A program made the translations under genes and the position numbers. Below are positions 8,909-16,531 of a DNA stretch of 64,000 bases, piece by piece (within the stretch, counting starts at the first letter, position 1; the number at the start of each line of letters is the position of its first letter). This stretch comes from Pseudonocardia alni. GTDB lineage: Bacteria; Actinomycetota; Actinomycetes; Mycobacteriales; Pseudonocardiaceae. The notes beneath the pieces were generated by a model that was not told the origin of the DNA, did not search any database, and was given only the letters and a program-made list of their open reading frames with translations. The stretch is from NCBI RefSeq assembly GCF_002813375.1, contig NZ_PHUJ01000003.1:682001-746000 (forward strand). The letters run 5' to 3'.

Positions 8909-10867
8909 TCAGCCTGGCACCCGTCCGATCACGCCACCACGGGGGAGCCGGAAACCCTCGGTGTCGATCAGGGGGTGCATGAGGTCCCCGTGCGTGTCCA
9001 GCCGGGCCGGCAGGTCGTCGAGGGTGAACACCAGGTCCGCGGGCTCGCGGCAGCCCTCGACCTCCGCCCACGTCACCGGGGTCGCGACGGTGGGGCGCTC
9101 ACGGCCGCGCAGCGAGTACGAGGCGATGGTGGTCTTGGCGGTGTTGTTCTGGCTCCAGTCGACGAAGACCTTCCCGCGCCGACGGGCCCGGGTCATCACC
9201 GCGATCACCTCGCGACGGTGCTCCTCGGCCAGCCGCTCGGCCACCTCGCGGGCGAACTCACTGGTCCGCTCCGGATCGGTGACCCGCGCCGGCAGGTAGA
9301 GCTGCATCCCCTTGCCGCCCGACGTCGACGGGTACGCCACGAGTCCGTGCTCGTCGAGCAGGTCCCGCACCCACAGCGCCACGCGGCAGCACTCCACGAT
9401 CGTCGTGCCCTCACCCGGGTCCAGGTCGAACACCACCCGGTCCGGCGGGTGGCGGCCGTCGCGCGGGCCGAGGCGCCACTGCGGCACGTGCAGCTCCAGC
9501 GCGGCCAGGTTCGCCGCCCAGGCCAGCCCCTCGGCGTCGGCGAGGACCGCGAAGTCCGCGGACTCCGACCGGCCGCCGGGCGTCCCGACGCGGGCGGTGC
9601 GCAGCCAGTCCGGCGCGTGCCGGGCCACGTTCTTCTCGAAGAACGACGACCCCTCCACCCCGTCCGGCCAGCGCTTGAGCGTCGCCGGCCGGGCGTCGAG
9701 GTGCGGCACCATCGCCTCGGCGACGGCCAGGTAGTGCCCCAGCACGTCGGCCTTGGTCGTGCCGGTGGCGGGGTAGAGCACCTTGTCCGGGTTGGACAGC
9801 GACGCCCGCCCGTACCCCTCGCGCCGTGCGGTCCCGCGCTGTGCCGCCCTCCGGCTCGCACCGTCCACCCGGACCTCCCGCCAGTCGTCGCCCGCGCCCT
9901 CGGGGTACCGGGAACCGGTCCGGACCGCGACCACCCCGGGCAGGCCCTGGTCGCGCACCGCGTCGAGCAGCCGGGCGTCCGCGTTCGGGTACGACGGCGC
10001 CGCCCGCCGGTGCGGCCCGTCCAGGGGCAGCTCCTCCAGCAGCGCGCGACGCTCCTCGGCGGGCAGCTCCCGGACGTCGCGGCCGCCGGTGTGCAGGACG
10101 TCGGCGACCCACAGCTCGCCGCGGCCGGTCAGCTCGGCGTCGAGCAGGTGCCCCCCGGCGCCCAGGGCGGGCCCCAGGCCCCGCAGCGCACCCGGCGGGT
10201 CGAACGGCTCCCCGGCCCGGCCGTCGCCGTCCACGGGGCGCAGGGAGAGCCGGCCGCCGTCGACCCGCACCAGCACCCGGCGGCCACCGAAGACCGGGCG
10301 GACCGTCCAGCCGTCCCCGGTGGGCAGCCGGTCGGCGGGGCGGGGGACGGCCAGGACGACGTCGTGGGGGAGCGGCTCACCCCCGGCGTCCATGTCGTCG
10401 GGCTGGTCCCGGGTGCGGCGCAGCAGCCAGTTGTCCTTCCGCCCGCCGGAGCTGCGGTGCAGCAGCACGAAGCGGCCGCGGACGCGCCCGCCGTGCAGGA
10501 CGAACGCGATCTCGCGGTCGTTCCACTTCTCGGTGTCGTAGCGGCCGTGGTCCCAGATCGCCATCCCGCCGCCGCCGTACTCGCCGTGCGGGATCTCCCC
10601 GGAGAACTCCAGGTACTCCAGCGGATGGTCCTCGGTCCGCACGGCCATCCGGACGGTCTCGGAGTCCTCCGGTAGTCCCTTGGGGACCGCCCACGACGCC
10701 AGGACGCCGTCGCGTTCGAGCCGCAGGTCCCAGTGCAGCGCCGTCGCATGGTGCTCCTGGACGACGAACCGGTCGCCGACGGTGCCCGGCGGCCCGGCGT
10801 CGTGCTCGGGCACCGGCTCGGGCGTGCGCCGCGCGTCGCGCCGGCGGCGGTACTCGTCCAGGGGCAC
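8909..10867 (-). CDS. ligD: LigD-like end-joining protein: phosphoesterase, degenerate ligase, polymerase
   Basis: A 652-residue protein in the PE-LIG-POL order. The 3'-phosphoesterase domain (about 33-155) is intact: QEHHATALHWDLRLE, EDHPLEY and GEIPHGEYGGG. The polymerase/primase domain (about 352-645) is intact: DLDP at 481-484, STSGGKG at 514-520 and VFVDWSQNN at 567-575. The middle (about 186-335) is spaced like an ATP-dependent ligase adenylation domain but lacks its catalytic residues. The place of KxDG reads VFGG (192-195), DGE reads DAE (243-245), and the downstream conserved lysines are Val or Arg (VVAVR 312-316, WREVRV 329-334). It should therefore process and fill ends in non-homologous end joining but not seal them. 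Start GTG at 10867. Confidence 0.85.
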   Translation of the reverse strand: MPLDEYRRRRDARRTPEPVPEHDAGPPGTVGDRFVVQEHHATALHWDLRLERDGVLASWAVPKGLPEDSETVRMAVRTEDHPLEYLEFSGEIPHGEYGGGGMAIWDHGRYDTEKWNDREIAFVLHGGRVRGRFVLLHRSSGGRKDNWLLRRTRDQPDDMDAGGEPLPHDVVLAVPRPADRLPTGDGWTVRPVFGGRRVLVRVDGGRLSLRPVDGDGRAGEPFDPPGALRGLGPALGAGGHLLDAELTGRGELWVADVLHTGGRDVRELPAEERRALLEELPLDGPHRRAAPSYPNADARLLDAVRDQGLPGVVAVRTGSRYPEGAGDDWREVRVDGASRRAAQRGTARREGYGRASLSNPDKVLYPATGTTKADVLGHYLAVAEAMVPHLDARPATLKRWPDGVEGSSFFEKNVARHAPDWLRTARVGTPGGRSESADFAVLADAEGLAWAANLAALELHVPQWRLGPRDGRHPPDRVVFDLDPGEGTTIVECCRVALWVRDLLDEHGLVAYPSTSGGKGMQLYLPARVTDPERTSEFAREVAERLAEEHRREVIAVMTRARRRGKVFVDWSQNNTAKTTIASYSLRGRERPTVATPVTWAEVEGCREPADLVFTLDDLPARLDTHGDLMHPLIDTEGFRLPRGGVIGRVPG

Positions 10868-10980
10868 AGCGGCAGCGTAGTGACCGGCACCGACACCGAC
10901 CGGGTCACCGTTATGACAGTTCCGATGGGGCGGGGACGGCTCGACGTGCGGGGAGTGCCGGTCGAAGATACGTTCGACCC

Positions 10981-11208
10981 ATGACCAACGACCACAGCAC
11001 CGACGCCGTCGACCCCGGGACGGCCGAGAAGGACCCCGCGGACTGGACGACCGGCGACGAGCCGATGACCGGCCCGCAGCGTTCCTACCTGGAGACGCTG
11101 CTGCAGCAGGCCGGGCAGGACGCCCCGGAGAACCTCGACGCGATGACCAAGGCCGAGGCCTCGAAGCGGATCGACGAGCTGCAGGACGCGACCGGCCGCG
11201 GGAACTGA
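10981..11208 (+). CDS. DUF3072 domain protein
   Basis: A 75-residue soluble protein. Its C-terminal 50 residues (MTGPQRSYLETLLQQAGQ, then MTKAEASKRIDELQ) match the DUF3072 family of small actinobacterial proteins; the first 25 residues are acidic and probably disordered. It reads divergently from the ligD-like gene across a 113-base gap. ATG at 10981 is the only start that excludes unrelated upstream sequence. No function is known for the family; the KAEASKRIDEL helix resembles helices that pack on nucleic-acid-binding domains, but this is only an impression. Confidence 0.8.
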   Translation: MTNDHSTDAVDPGTAEKDPADWTTGDEPMTGPQRSYLETLLQQAGQDAPENLDAMTKAEASKRIDELQDATGRGN

Positions 11209-11230
11209 GCCCGCGCACGCCACGGCGTCA

Positions 11231-11250
11231 CGGTCGCGCGCCGGCGACCG
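11231..11250. terminator. Hairpin between convergent genes
   Basis: CGGTCGC (11231-11237) and GCGACCG (11244-11250) form a perfect 7-bp stem with a 6-base loop. It lies between the convergent DUF3072 and SDR genes and may serve either strand. Confidence 0.35.
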
Positions 11251-11286
11251 TCGCCGTCGGCGCGCCCCTCGTCGCCACGGCAGCGG

Positions 11287-12036
11287 TCACACCTGGGCCA
11301 TGCCGCCGTCCACGCAGAGTTCGGCACCGGTCATGAAGGTGCTGTCGTCCGAGGCGAGGAACAGGGCCGCACCGGCGAGCTCCTCGGGCCGGCCGAGGCG
11401 GCCCAGCGGGACGTGCGTCGCCATCCGGGCGCGCAGTGCGGTGGGGTCCTCGCCGAAGTACTCGGCCTGTCCGTCGATGATGGAGGTGTCGAAGGGGCCC
11501 GGGGTCAGTACGTTGACGCGCAGACCGCGACCGCCGAACTCGGCGGCCCACACGCGCGCGTAGGACCGCACCGCCGCTTTCGCGGCGCTGTAGGTCGTCG
11601 ACCCGGGAAGACCCTTGGTGCTCTGGATCGACCCGACGAGGACGATCGACCCGCCGACCGGCATGAGAGGCAGCATCGTCTGGACGGTGAACATCGTCCC
11701 GCGCGCGTTGATGTCGAAGGTGCGGTCGAAGTGGTCCTCGGTGACCTCGCCGAGGTCGGCTCGCTCGATCATGCCCGCATTGGCGACGAGGGCGTCGAGG
11801 CGTCCGGCCTCCCGGCGGATGGTCTCGGCGAGATCCGCGAGGTCGGCGGCCGATGTGGAGTCCGCGGGAACCGCCGTGACCTTGCCGGCGATCGACGCGG
11901 CCGCGTCGTCGAGTACGTCCTTCCGGCGACCCGTGATGAACACGTGGGCACCCTCGGCCGCGAATCGCGCGGCGATGGCATGACCCAGCCCCGCCCCTCC
12001 GCCGGTGACGAGGGCGACCTTGTTGTCGAGACGCAT
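11287..12036 (-). CDS. SDR family NAD(P)-dependent oxidoreductase
   Basis: A 249-residue classical short-chain dehydrogenase. The Rossmann motif TGGGAGLGHAIA is near residue 13, the NAG motif (ALVANAGMIE) near 85, and the catalytic tetrad includes S in VGSIQST and YSAAK (Y and K), followed by the TPGPFDT loop. The C-terminus has the FLASDDSTFMTGAELCVDGGM pattern of the family. The residue after the first strand is Arg (ITGRRKD), favouring NADP(H). ATG at 12036 is preceded by AGAAGGAA. It is divergent from a LysR regulator with a LysR-type box between them, so it is the probable regulatory target. Substrate unknown. Confidence 0.9.
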   Translation of the reverse strand: MRLDNKVALVTGGGAGLGHAIAARFAAEGAHVFITGRRKDVLDDAAASIAGKVTAVPADSTSAADLADLAETIRREAGRLDALVANAGMIERADLGEVTEDHFDRTFDINARGTMFTVQTMLPLMPVGGSIVLVGSIQSTKGLPGSTTYSAAKAAVRSYARVWAAEFGGRGLRVNVLTPGPFDTSIIDGQAEYFGEDPTALRARMATHVPLGRLGRPEELAGAALFLASDDSTFMTGAELCVDGGMAQV

Positions 12037-12093
12037 TCCCGTTCCTTCTCCGTTCGACCGAGCAGTAGACACGGACCGAACGGTGACACCGCA

Positions 12094-12134
12094 TTGCCAT
12101 AGGCACAATTGGCCTGTCACTATGTTTGCCATAG
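12094..12134. promoter_or_regulatory. LysR-type operator region (palindrome plus repeated half-site)
   Basis: A perfect 15-bp palindrome, CTATG-TTTGC-CATAG (12120-12134), fits the T-N11-A consensus of LysR-family operators. TTGCCATAG occurs again in direct orientation at 12094-12102, 32 bases (about three helical turns) from its copy at 12126-12134. It lies in the 123-base gap between the divergent SDR and LysR genes. Confidence 0.7.
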
Positions 12135-12159
12135 AGAGTGTCTATCGAGGTGGTACGGC

Positions 12160-13071
12160 GTGAACCTGCGGCAGTACGAATACGCGTTGACCGTGGCCGA
12201 GGAGGGCAGCATCACCGCCGCCGCCGAACGGCTGGGCATGGCCCAGCCGTCGCTGTCCCAGCAGATCGGCACCCTGGAGAAGCAGGTCGGGGTGCGCCTG
12301 TTCACACGCACCCCGCAGGGTATGAGTCCGACCGTGGCGGGGCGGGCGTTCCTGGCCGAGGCGGAGGTCGCCACGACGGCCTCCCGGCGGGCCTTCATCG
12401 CCGCCCGGGCTGCCGGCGGTGATCTGTCGGGCGAGCTCGTGATCGCCGTCTATCTGGGGTTCGGGGCTCGTCAACTTCCTCGCGCGCTCGGCGAGCTGCG
12501 CCGCCGGCATCCGCGCCTGCAGGTCACCATCCACGAGGAACCCGACCCGGCGGAGATGGAGCGACTCGCCCGCCAGGGCACCCTCGACATGGTCCTGGTG
12601 CACGAGATCCCGCCGGGCTGCCTGTTCGACGTGCGGGAGCTGGGAGAGGAGTCCTACGTCGCCGTGCTGCCCCCGGACCATCCGTTGCTGCGACGCGCCG
12701 AGCCGATCGCCCTCGACGACCTCGTGGGTGAGGGATGGGTGCGTTTCCGCCGTGCCAGCAAGCTCGACGAGTACCTGACCGGTCTGTTCGCCGACCACGG
12801 GCCGGCCCCGCGAACTGTCGGCCGGGCCTCACAGATCTCGACCGCGGTCAGACTCGTCGCAGAAGGTCTGGGGGTCACGGTGGTGCCGTTCTCCGCGGTA
12901 CCCGACGGCTGGGAGCACCTGACGCGGCCGCTCCGGCCGGCCCTGTCGGAGCCGGTGCTCGCCGGCGTGCGACGCGCCCCGGGCGGAGCGGAGACGGCGT
13001 TGCTCGACCAGCTGATGCAGCAGGACTGGGGACGGACGGTTCACACGGCGCAGGACGCACTGATCCGTTGA
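12160..13071 (+). CDS. LysR family transcriptional regulator
   Basis: A 303-residue LysR-type regulator. The N-terminal winged HTH runs from about residue 1 to 60 (LRQYEYALTVAEEGSITAAA, then QPSLSQQIGTLEKQVGVRLF) and the C-terminal half is a substrate-binding-protein-like effector domain. GTG at 12160 has GAGGTGG upstream and gives the usual N-terminus a few residues before the HTH. It is divergent from the SDR gene and sits next to a perfect LysR-type box, so it probably controls both genes. The inducer is unknown. Confidence 0.93.
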   Translation: MNLRQYEYALTVAEEGSITAAAERLGMAQPSLSQQIGTLEKQVGVRLFTRTPQGMSPTVAGRAFLAEAEVATTASRRAFIAARAAGGDLSGELVIAVYLGFGARQLPRALGELRRRHPRLQVTIHEEPDPAEMERLARQGTLDMVLVHEIPPGCLFDVRELGEESYVAVLPPDHPLLRRAEPIALDDLVGEGWVRFRRASKLDEYLTGLFADHGPAPRTVGRASQISTAVRLVAEGLGVTVVPFSAVPDGWEHLTRPLRPALSEPVLAGVRRAPGGAETALLDQLMQQDWGRTVHTAQDALIR

Positions 13072-13212
13072 GCCGATAATGCACGTTATGACAGTTCGAG
13101 CGTTGCGGGCCTGCCCACCGAGACGACCGTCCTATCCCCCGTACGGCGTCATGCCGCAAGGATCACCCGGCCCCGGTGCCTCCGAGACCTCCCGGCGTCC
13201 TAGGTTGGACGC

Positions 13213-14412
13213 GTGAAGGTCCTGTTGCTGGAAAACATCCACCCCGGCGCCGCCGAGGCGTTCCGACGCGACGGCTTCGAGGTCGAGACCCGACCCGGGT
13301 CGCTCGGCGGCGACGAACTGCACGACGCGCTCGCCGGTGTGCAGCTGCTCGGCATCCGCTCCAACACCACGATCACCGCCGAGGTGCTCGACGCTGCCAA
13401 GGACCTGCTGGCCGTCGGCTGCTTCTGCATCGGCACCAACCAGGTCGACCTCACCGCGGCGGCCGAGCGCGGCATCGCCGTGTTCAACGCGCCGTACTCG
13501 AACACGCGCAGCGTCGTCGAGCTGGTCATCGGTGAGATCGTGGTCCTGGCGCGGCGGCTGACCGAGAAGACCCAGCGGATGCACGAGGGCGTCTGGGACA
13601 AGTCCGCCAAGGGCGCGCACGAGTTCCGCGGCCGCACCCTGGGCATCGTCGGCTACGGCAACATCGGCACCCAGCTCTCCAACATGGCCGAGGCCATCGG
13701 GCTGCAGGTCGTGTTCTACGACACCGCCGACCGGCTCGCCCACGGCAACGCACGGCGGATGCCGAGCCTGGACGCGCTGTTGGCCGAGTCCGACGTCGTC
13801 TCCATCCACGTCGACGGCCGCCCCGGCAACGCCGGCCTCTTCGGTGCCGAGCAGTTCGCCCGGATGAAGCCCCGCTCGATGTTCATCAACGCCTCGCGCG
13901 GCATGGTCACCGACGAGCACGCCCTGCGGGAGAACATCCTGTCCGGGCACCTCGCGGGCGCCGCCGTCGACGTGTTCCCGGTCGAGCCCAAGGCCCAGGG
14001 CGACGAGTTCGACTCACCGCTGCGCGGCCTGGACAACGTCATCCTGACCCCGCACATCGGCGGGTCGACCCAGGAGGCGCAGGAGGGCATCGGCACTTTC
14101 GTCTCGCGCAAGCTGCTCGACTTCGTGCAGCTCGGCGCCACTCCCCTGTCGGTGAACCTGCCGAACGTGGGCGCCCTGAACCCGCCCGGGGTGTTCCGGA
14201 CCGCCTACCTGCACACCAGCACCCCCGGTGTGCTCGCCGACATCAACCGGCTGCTGGCCGACGCCGGCGTCAACGTCGTCGGGCAGTCGCTGTCCACCGG
14301 CGGCGACCTCGGCTACGTGCTGACCGACACCGACCAGGTCCTGCCCGAGGACGTGCTCTCGGCGCTCCGCCGGGCCGCCCAGACCGTCTGGCTGCGGTCC
14401 TACCGGCTCTGA
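13213..14412 (+). CDS. serA: D-3-phosphoglycerate dehydrogenase
   Basis: A 399-residue enzyme for the first step of serine biosynthesis, oxidising 3-phosphoglycerate to 3-phosphohydroxypyruvate with NAD. It has the NAD-binding GYGNIGTQ motif near residue 144, the catalytic Arg region (NASRGMVTDE), the Glu loop and the His motif (LTPHIGGSTQEAQ), then a C-terminal ACT domain (about 325-399, TPGVLADINRLLADAGVNVV) for serine feedback. It is the short type without the intervening domain of the ~529-residue mycobacterial enzyme, so it resembles E. coli SerA. A second, longer SerA may exist elsewhere; that is a guess. Confidence 0.93.
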   Translation: MKVLLLENIHPGAAEAFRRDGFEVETRPGSLGGDELHDALAGVQLLGIRSNTTITAEVLDAAKDLLAVGCFCIGTNQVDLTAAAERGIAVFNAPYSNTRSVVELVIGEIVVLARRLTEKTQRMHEGVWDKSAKGAHEFRGRTLGIVGYGNIGTQLSNMAEAIGLQVVFYDTADRLAHGNARRMPSLDALLAESDVVSIHVDGRPGNAGLFGAEQFARMKPRSMFINASRGMVTDEHALRENILSGHLAGAAVDVFPVEPKAQGDEFDSPLRGLDNVILTPHIGGSTQEAQEGIGTFVSRKLLDFVQLGATPLSVNLPNVGALNPPGVFRTAYLHTSTPGVLADINRLLADAGVNVVGQSLSTGGDLGYVLTDTDQVLPEDVLSALRRAAQTVWLRSYRL

Positions 14413-14416
14413 GCGC

Positions 14417-14896
14417 TCAGGCGCAGGCGTTCGCGCCGTACTCCTCGACGTCGGAGGGGTGCATCGGGCCGTGCACCCCGTGGAAGACGACGAACTCGAC
14501 GCCGGTCGGGCGGTGGAACAGCCCGCCCGTCCGGCGCCGGTACACCAGCGGCGCGCAGCGGTACCCGAACAGCGCGCGCGCCCACCCCTCGGCCTCGCCG
14601 CGCGCCAACGGCTCCGACCCGGTGACGGCGAGCTCCCAGATCCCCACGCCGGTCGCCGGGGAGCTCCGGTCCGGTGCGGTCGAGGCCACCAGTGTCAGTT
14701 CGCCGGTCCCCCGCATCGCCGGGACGACGGTCCGCGCGCGGTGCCAGTCGGCCACCGGGTGCGGGTACGGGTAGGTCAGCAGAGCCTCGCGCAGCGCCGT
14801 CACGGGTCCCCCGTGCTGCTCGTGGATCAGCTGCGCCAGGTCCACCGACCGCTTGCGGCGCAGGTCGGCGTTGACCAGACCGGCTTCGACCGTCAT
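14417..14896 (-). CDS. Protein of unknown function (159 aa)
   Basis: I do not recognise this family. The 159-residue protein has no signal peptide or membrane segment. It contains a basic N-terminus (RRKRSVDLAQLIHEQHGG), a YPYPHPVADWHRAR segment and a C-terminal half with many aromatic residues ending in a single Cys (YGANACA). Codon use and GC3 look like the neighbours, which supports a real gene. It is convergent with serA, with only 4 bases between the stops. ATG at 14896 has GAGG about 9 bases upstream. Confidence 0.6.
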   Translation of the reverse strand: MTVEAGLVNADLRRKRSVDLAQLIHEQHGGPVTALREALLTYPYPHPVADWHRARTVVPAMRGTGELTLVASTAPDRSSPATGVGIWELAVTGSEPLARGEAEGWARALFGYRCAPLVYRRRTGGLFHRPTGVEFVVFHGVHGPMHPSDVEEYGANACA

Positions 14897-15084
14897 CCCC
14901 GTGGCCTCATTTCCGTCCCCGCGTCCCGGGACGGACCTCCGGCGCTGAGGCGGCGCGGTGGGGCCCGACGCCCGGGTGGGAGGACCCTCGAACGGTCCGG
15001 CGTCGGCACCGTGTTCTACGGCTCGTAGAGCATTCTAGATCACGTCCGGCATCCGGGCGAGAGCGGGATCACATGATCGTCGGA

Positions 15085-15570
15085 TCACACGAGGCGTCGG
15101 TAGTGCACGCTCAGCGGATCGACCGGGTAGTCGGCGAACGGCGGGCAGACCGTGAAGCCGAAGCGCTCGTAGAGCCGCCGCGCCGGGGCCCAGTACTCCC
15201 CCGCGCCCGTCTCCAGGTACACCGCCCGGTGCCCCCGCCCGCGTGCCGCGTCGAGCAGCCGGGTCAGCACCGCGGCGCCGACGCCGCGACCGCGGGCCCG
15301 CTCGGCCGCCCGCATGGACTTGATCTCCGCTGCCGGGTGCTCGGGCACCGAGCCGGCCGCCAGCTCGCTCAGCGCGCCGCAGCCGAGGAGGGTGCCGTCG
15401 TCGTCGCGGGCGGCCCAGACGGTCACACCGGGCCCGCGGAGTCCGTCGAGGTCCAGCGCGTGTGTGCTCTCCGGTGGCCCCTGGGCGCGCATGTCGGAGA
15501 GGTGCCCGGCCAGGAACCGCCGGATCTGCGCCCCGGACAGGTCGTCGATGTCGATCTGCACGTGCTCCAT
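15085..15570 (-). CDS. GNAT family N-acetyltransferase
   Basis: A 161-residue acetyl-CoA-dependent acyltransferase. The acetyl-CoA-binding motif A is clear (AAERARGRGVGAAVLTRLLDAARGRG), followed by motif B with YLETGAGEYWAPARRLYERFGF and a short tail (CPPFADYPVDPLSVH) typical of the PhnO/ElaA-like branch. The start MEHVQIDIDDLSG at 15570 has a strong GGGGGGAGGGG upstream. Substrate unknown. Confidence 0.88.
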   Translation of the reverse strand: MEHVQIDIDDLSGAQIRRFLAGHLSDMRAQGPPESTHALDLDGLRGPGVTVWAARDDDGTLLGCGALSELAAGSVPEHPAAEIKSMRAAERARGRGVGAAVLTRLLDAARGRGHRAVYLETGAGEYWAPARRLYERFGFTVCPPFADYPVDPLSVHYRRLV

Positions 15571-15662
15571 CCTGGCCCCTCCCCCCGGCGGGCACGGCTC
15601 GTGAATTGCTCAAATAGCGCGCCGACCCATTCGGCACGCTCCTATCGTCGGTACATCGCACT

Positions 15663-15691
15663 TTGACCGGCGGCGGGTGGCCGCGTACCGA
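15663..15691 (+). promoter_or_regulatory. Putative housekeeping promoter of the 49-residue membrane protein
   Basis: TTGACC (15663-15668), a 17-base spacer, and TACCGA (15686-15691) lie 17 bases before the GTG of the small gene, whose ribosome binding site (GAGGAG) lies between. The -10 hexamer is a weak match to the consensus. Confidence 0.4.
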
Positions 15692-15708
15692 CCGGCGAGG
15701 AGAACACC

Positions 15709-15858
15709 GTGGGCGCAGTCGTCGCAGTACTGCTGGTCATTGTCCTGATCGGCCTCGCCGTCCTGATCGGAACGCTGCGTGAGGTGCGTCCGACCAGGCC
15801 GAGTGTGGTCCGGGCGCGGGAGTTCCGCCGTTCCGCCCGGCCGGGCGCCCACGATTAG
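15709..15858 (+). CDS. Small single-pass membrane protein (49 aa)
   Basis: A short gene starting with GTG at 15709, 7 bases after GAGGAG. The 49-residue product has an N-terminal hydrophobic helix (VVAVLLVIVLIGLAVLIGTL, about residues 4-23) and a basic, proline-containing tail (REVRPTRPSV, then RAREFRRSARPG). The charge pattern predicts an outside N-terminus and a cytosolic basic tail. It is followed after 70 bases by the Lsr2-type gene. No family is recognised. Confidence 0.6.
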   Translation: MGAVVAVLLVIVLIGLAVLIGTLREVRPTRPSVVRAREFRRSARPGAHD

Positions 15859-15928
15859 GAGAACCTCCGTCGTTATGCTTCCGGCGACCCCCGGGTGAAT
15901 CCGGGGCGGCGAACCGGGAGGAACTGCA

Positions 15929-16456
15929 GTGGCGAAGGTCGAGACGATCCGGCTGGTCGACGACATCACCGGCGGCGACGCCGACGAGACCGTCGATTTC
16001 GGGCTCGACGGCCGCCGGTTCGAGATCGACCTGACCGCGGACAACGCCGCGGCGCTGCGGGACGCGCTCGCCCCGTTCGTCGGGGTCGCGCGTACCGCGG
16101 GGTCCCCGCGCACCGGACGCAACGCGGGCGTGTCCGCGCCGTCGGCCGGGCGCAGCGGTGCGGACGGCTCGGACGCCGCGACCCGCGAGCACAACCGCGC
16201 GGTGCGGGCCTGGGCCCGGGAGAACGGGTGGACGCTGTCCGAGCGGGGCCGCATCCCGTCCGAGGTCGTCGAGGCCCACCGCCGCGCCCGTGCCGGCGAG
16301 GCCGCGGGCGTCACGCCGCAGGGACCGGCCACCGACGAGCCCGCCGCCGAGGCCGTGCCGGCAGCCCGGGCCGTCCCGGACCGCGAGACCGGGGACGAGG
16401 GGCCCGCGGAGCGCAGGCAGTCCTCCGCGGCGCCCGCGGTCGAGTTCAGCGGCTGA
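15929..16456 (+). CDS. lsr2: Lsr2-type nucleoid-associated protein with extended C-terminus
   Basis: A 175-residue Lsr2 homologue. The N-terminal dimerisation domain (about 1-50, VETIRLVDDITGGDADETVDFG...) and the DNA-binding helix (about 92-125, VRAWARENGWTLSERGRIPS, containing the RGR AT-groove loop) match Lsr2, which silences AT-rich DNA. The linker between them is long. A further ~45-residue Ala/Pro/Glu-rich, probably disordered tail follows the DNA-binding domain, whereas standard Lsr2 is about 110 residues and ends there. GTG at 15929 has GGGAGGAA upstream. It may be a paralogue of a shorter lsr2 elsewhere. Confidence 0.88.
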   Translation: MAKVETIRLVDDITGGDADETVDFGLDGRRFEIDLTADNAAALRDALAPFVGVARTAGSPRTGRNAGVSAPSAGRSGADGSDAATREHNRAVRAWARENGWTLSERGRIPSEVVEAHRRARAGEAAGVTPQGPATDEPAAEAVPAARAVPDRETGDEGPAERRQSSAAPAVEFSG

Positions 16457-16470
16457 CCCCGTTCCCCGGG

Positions 16471-16520
16471 CCGTCACCGGCCCGGGCCCGCCGTCACCGG
16501 CCCGGGCCCGCCGTCACCGG
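16471..16520. repeat. Tandem 20-bp repeat after the Lsr2-type gene
   Basis: The 20-base unit CCGTCACCGG CCCGGGCCCG occurs at 16471-16490 and 16491-16510, and its first half again at 16511-16520. The repeat runs into the 3' end of the arabinosyltransferase gene, where the last copy forms part of a hairpin. Confidence 0.85.
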
Positions 16521-16531
16521 CTCGGTGACGG
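16511..16531 (-). terminator. Hairpin at the 3' end of the arabinosyltransferase gene
   Basis: CCGTCACCG (16511-16519) and CGGTGACGG (16523-16531) form a perfect 9-bp stem with a 3-base loop. It overlaps the last codons and stop of the minus-strand gene and lies between convergent genes. Confidence 0.5.

Noticed and set aside
6504-9299. A 931-codon open frame on the plus strand
   Set aside because: Antisense to the MFS transporter, GDPD and ligD-like genes; composition is His/Arg/Gln/Pro-rich and shows no domain.
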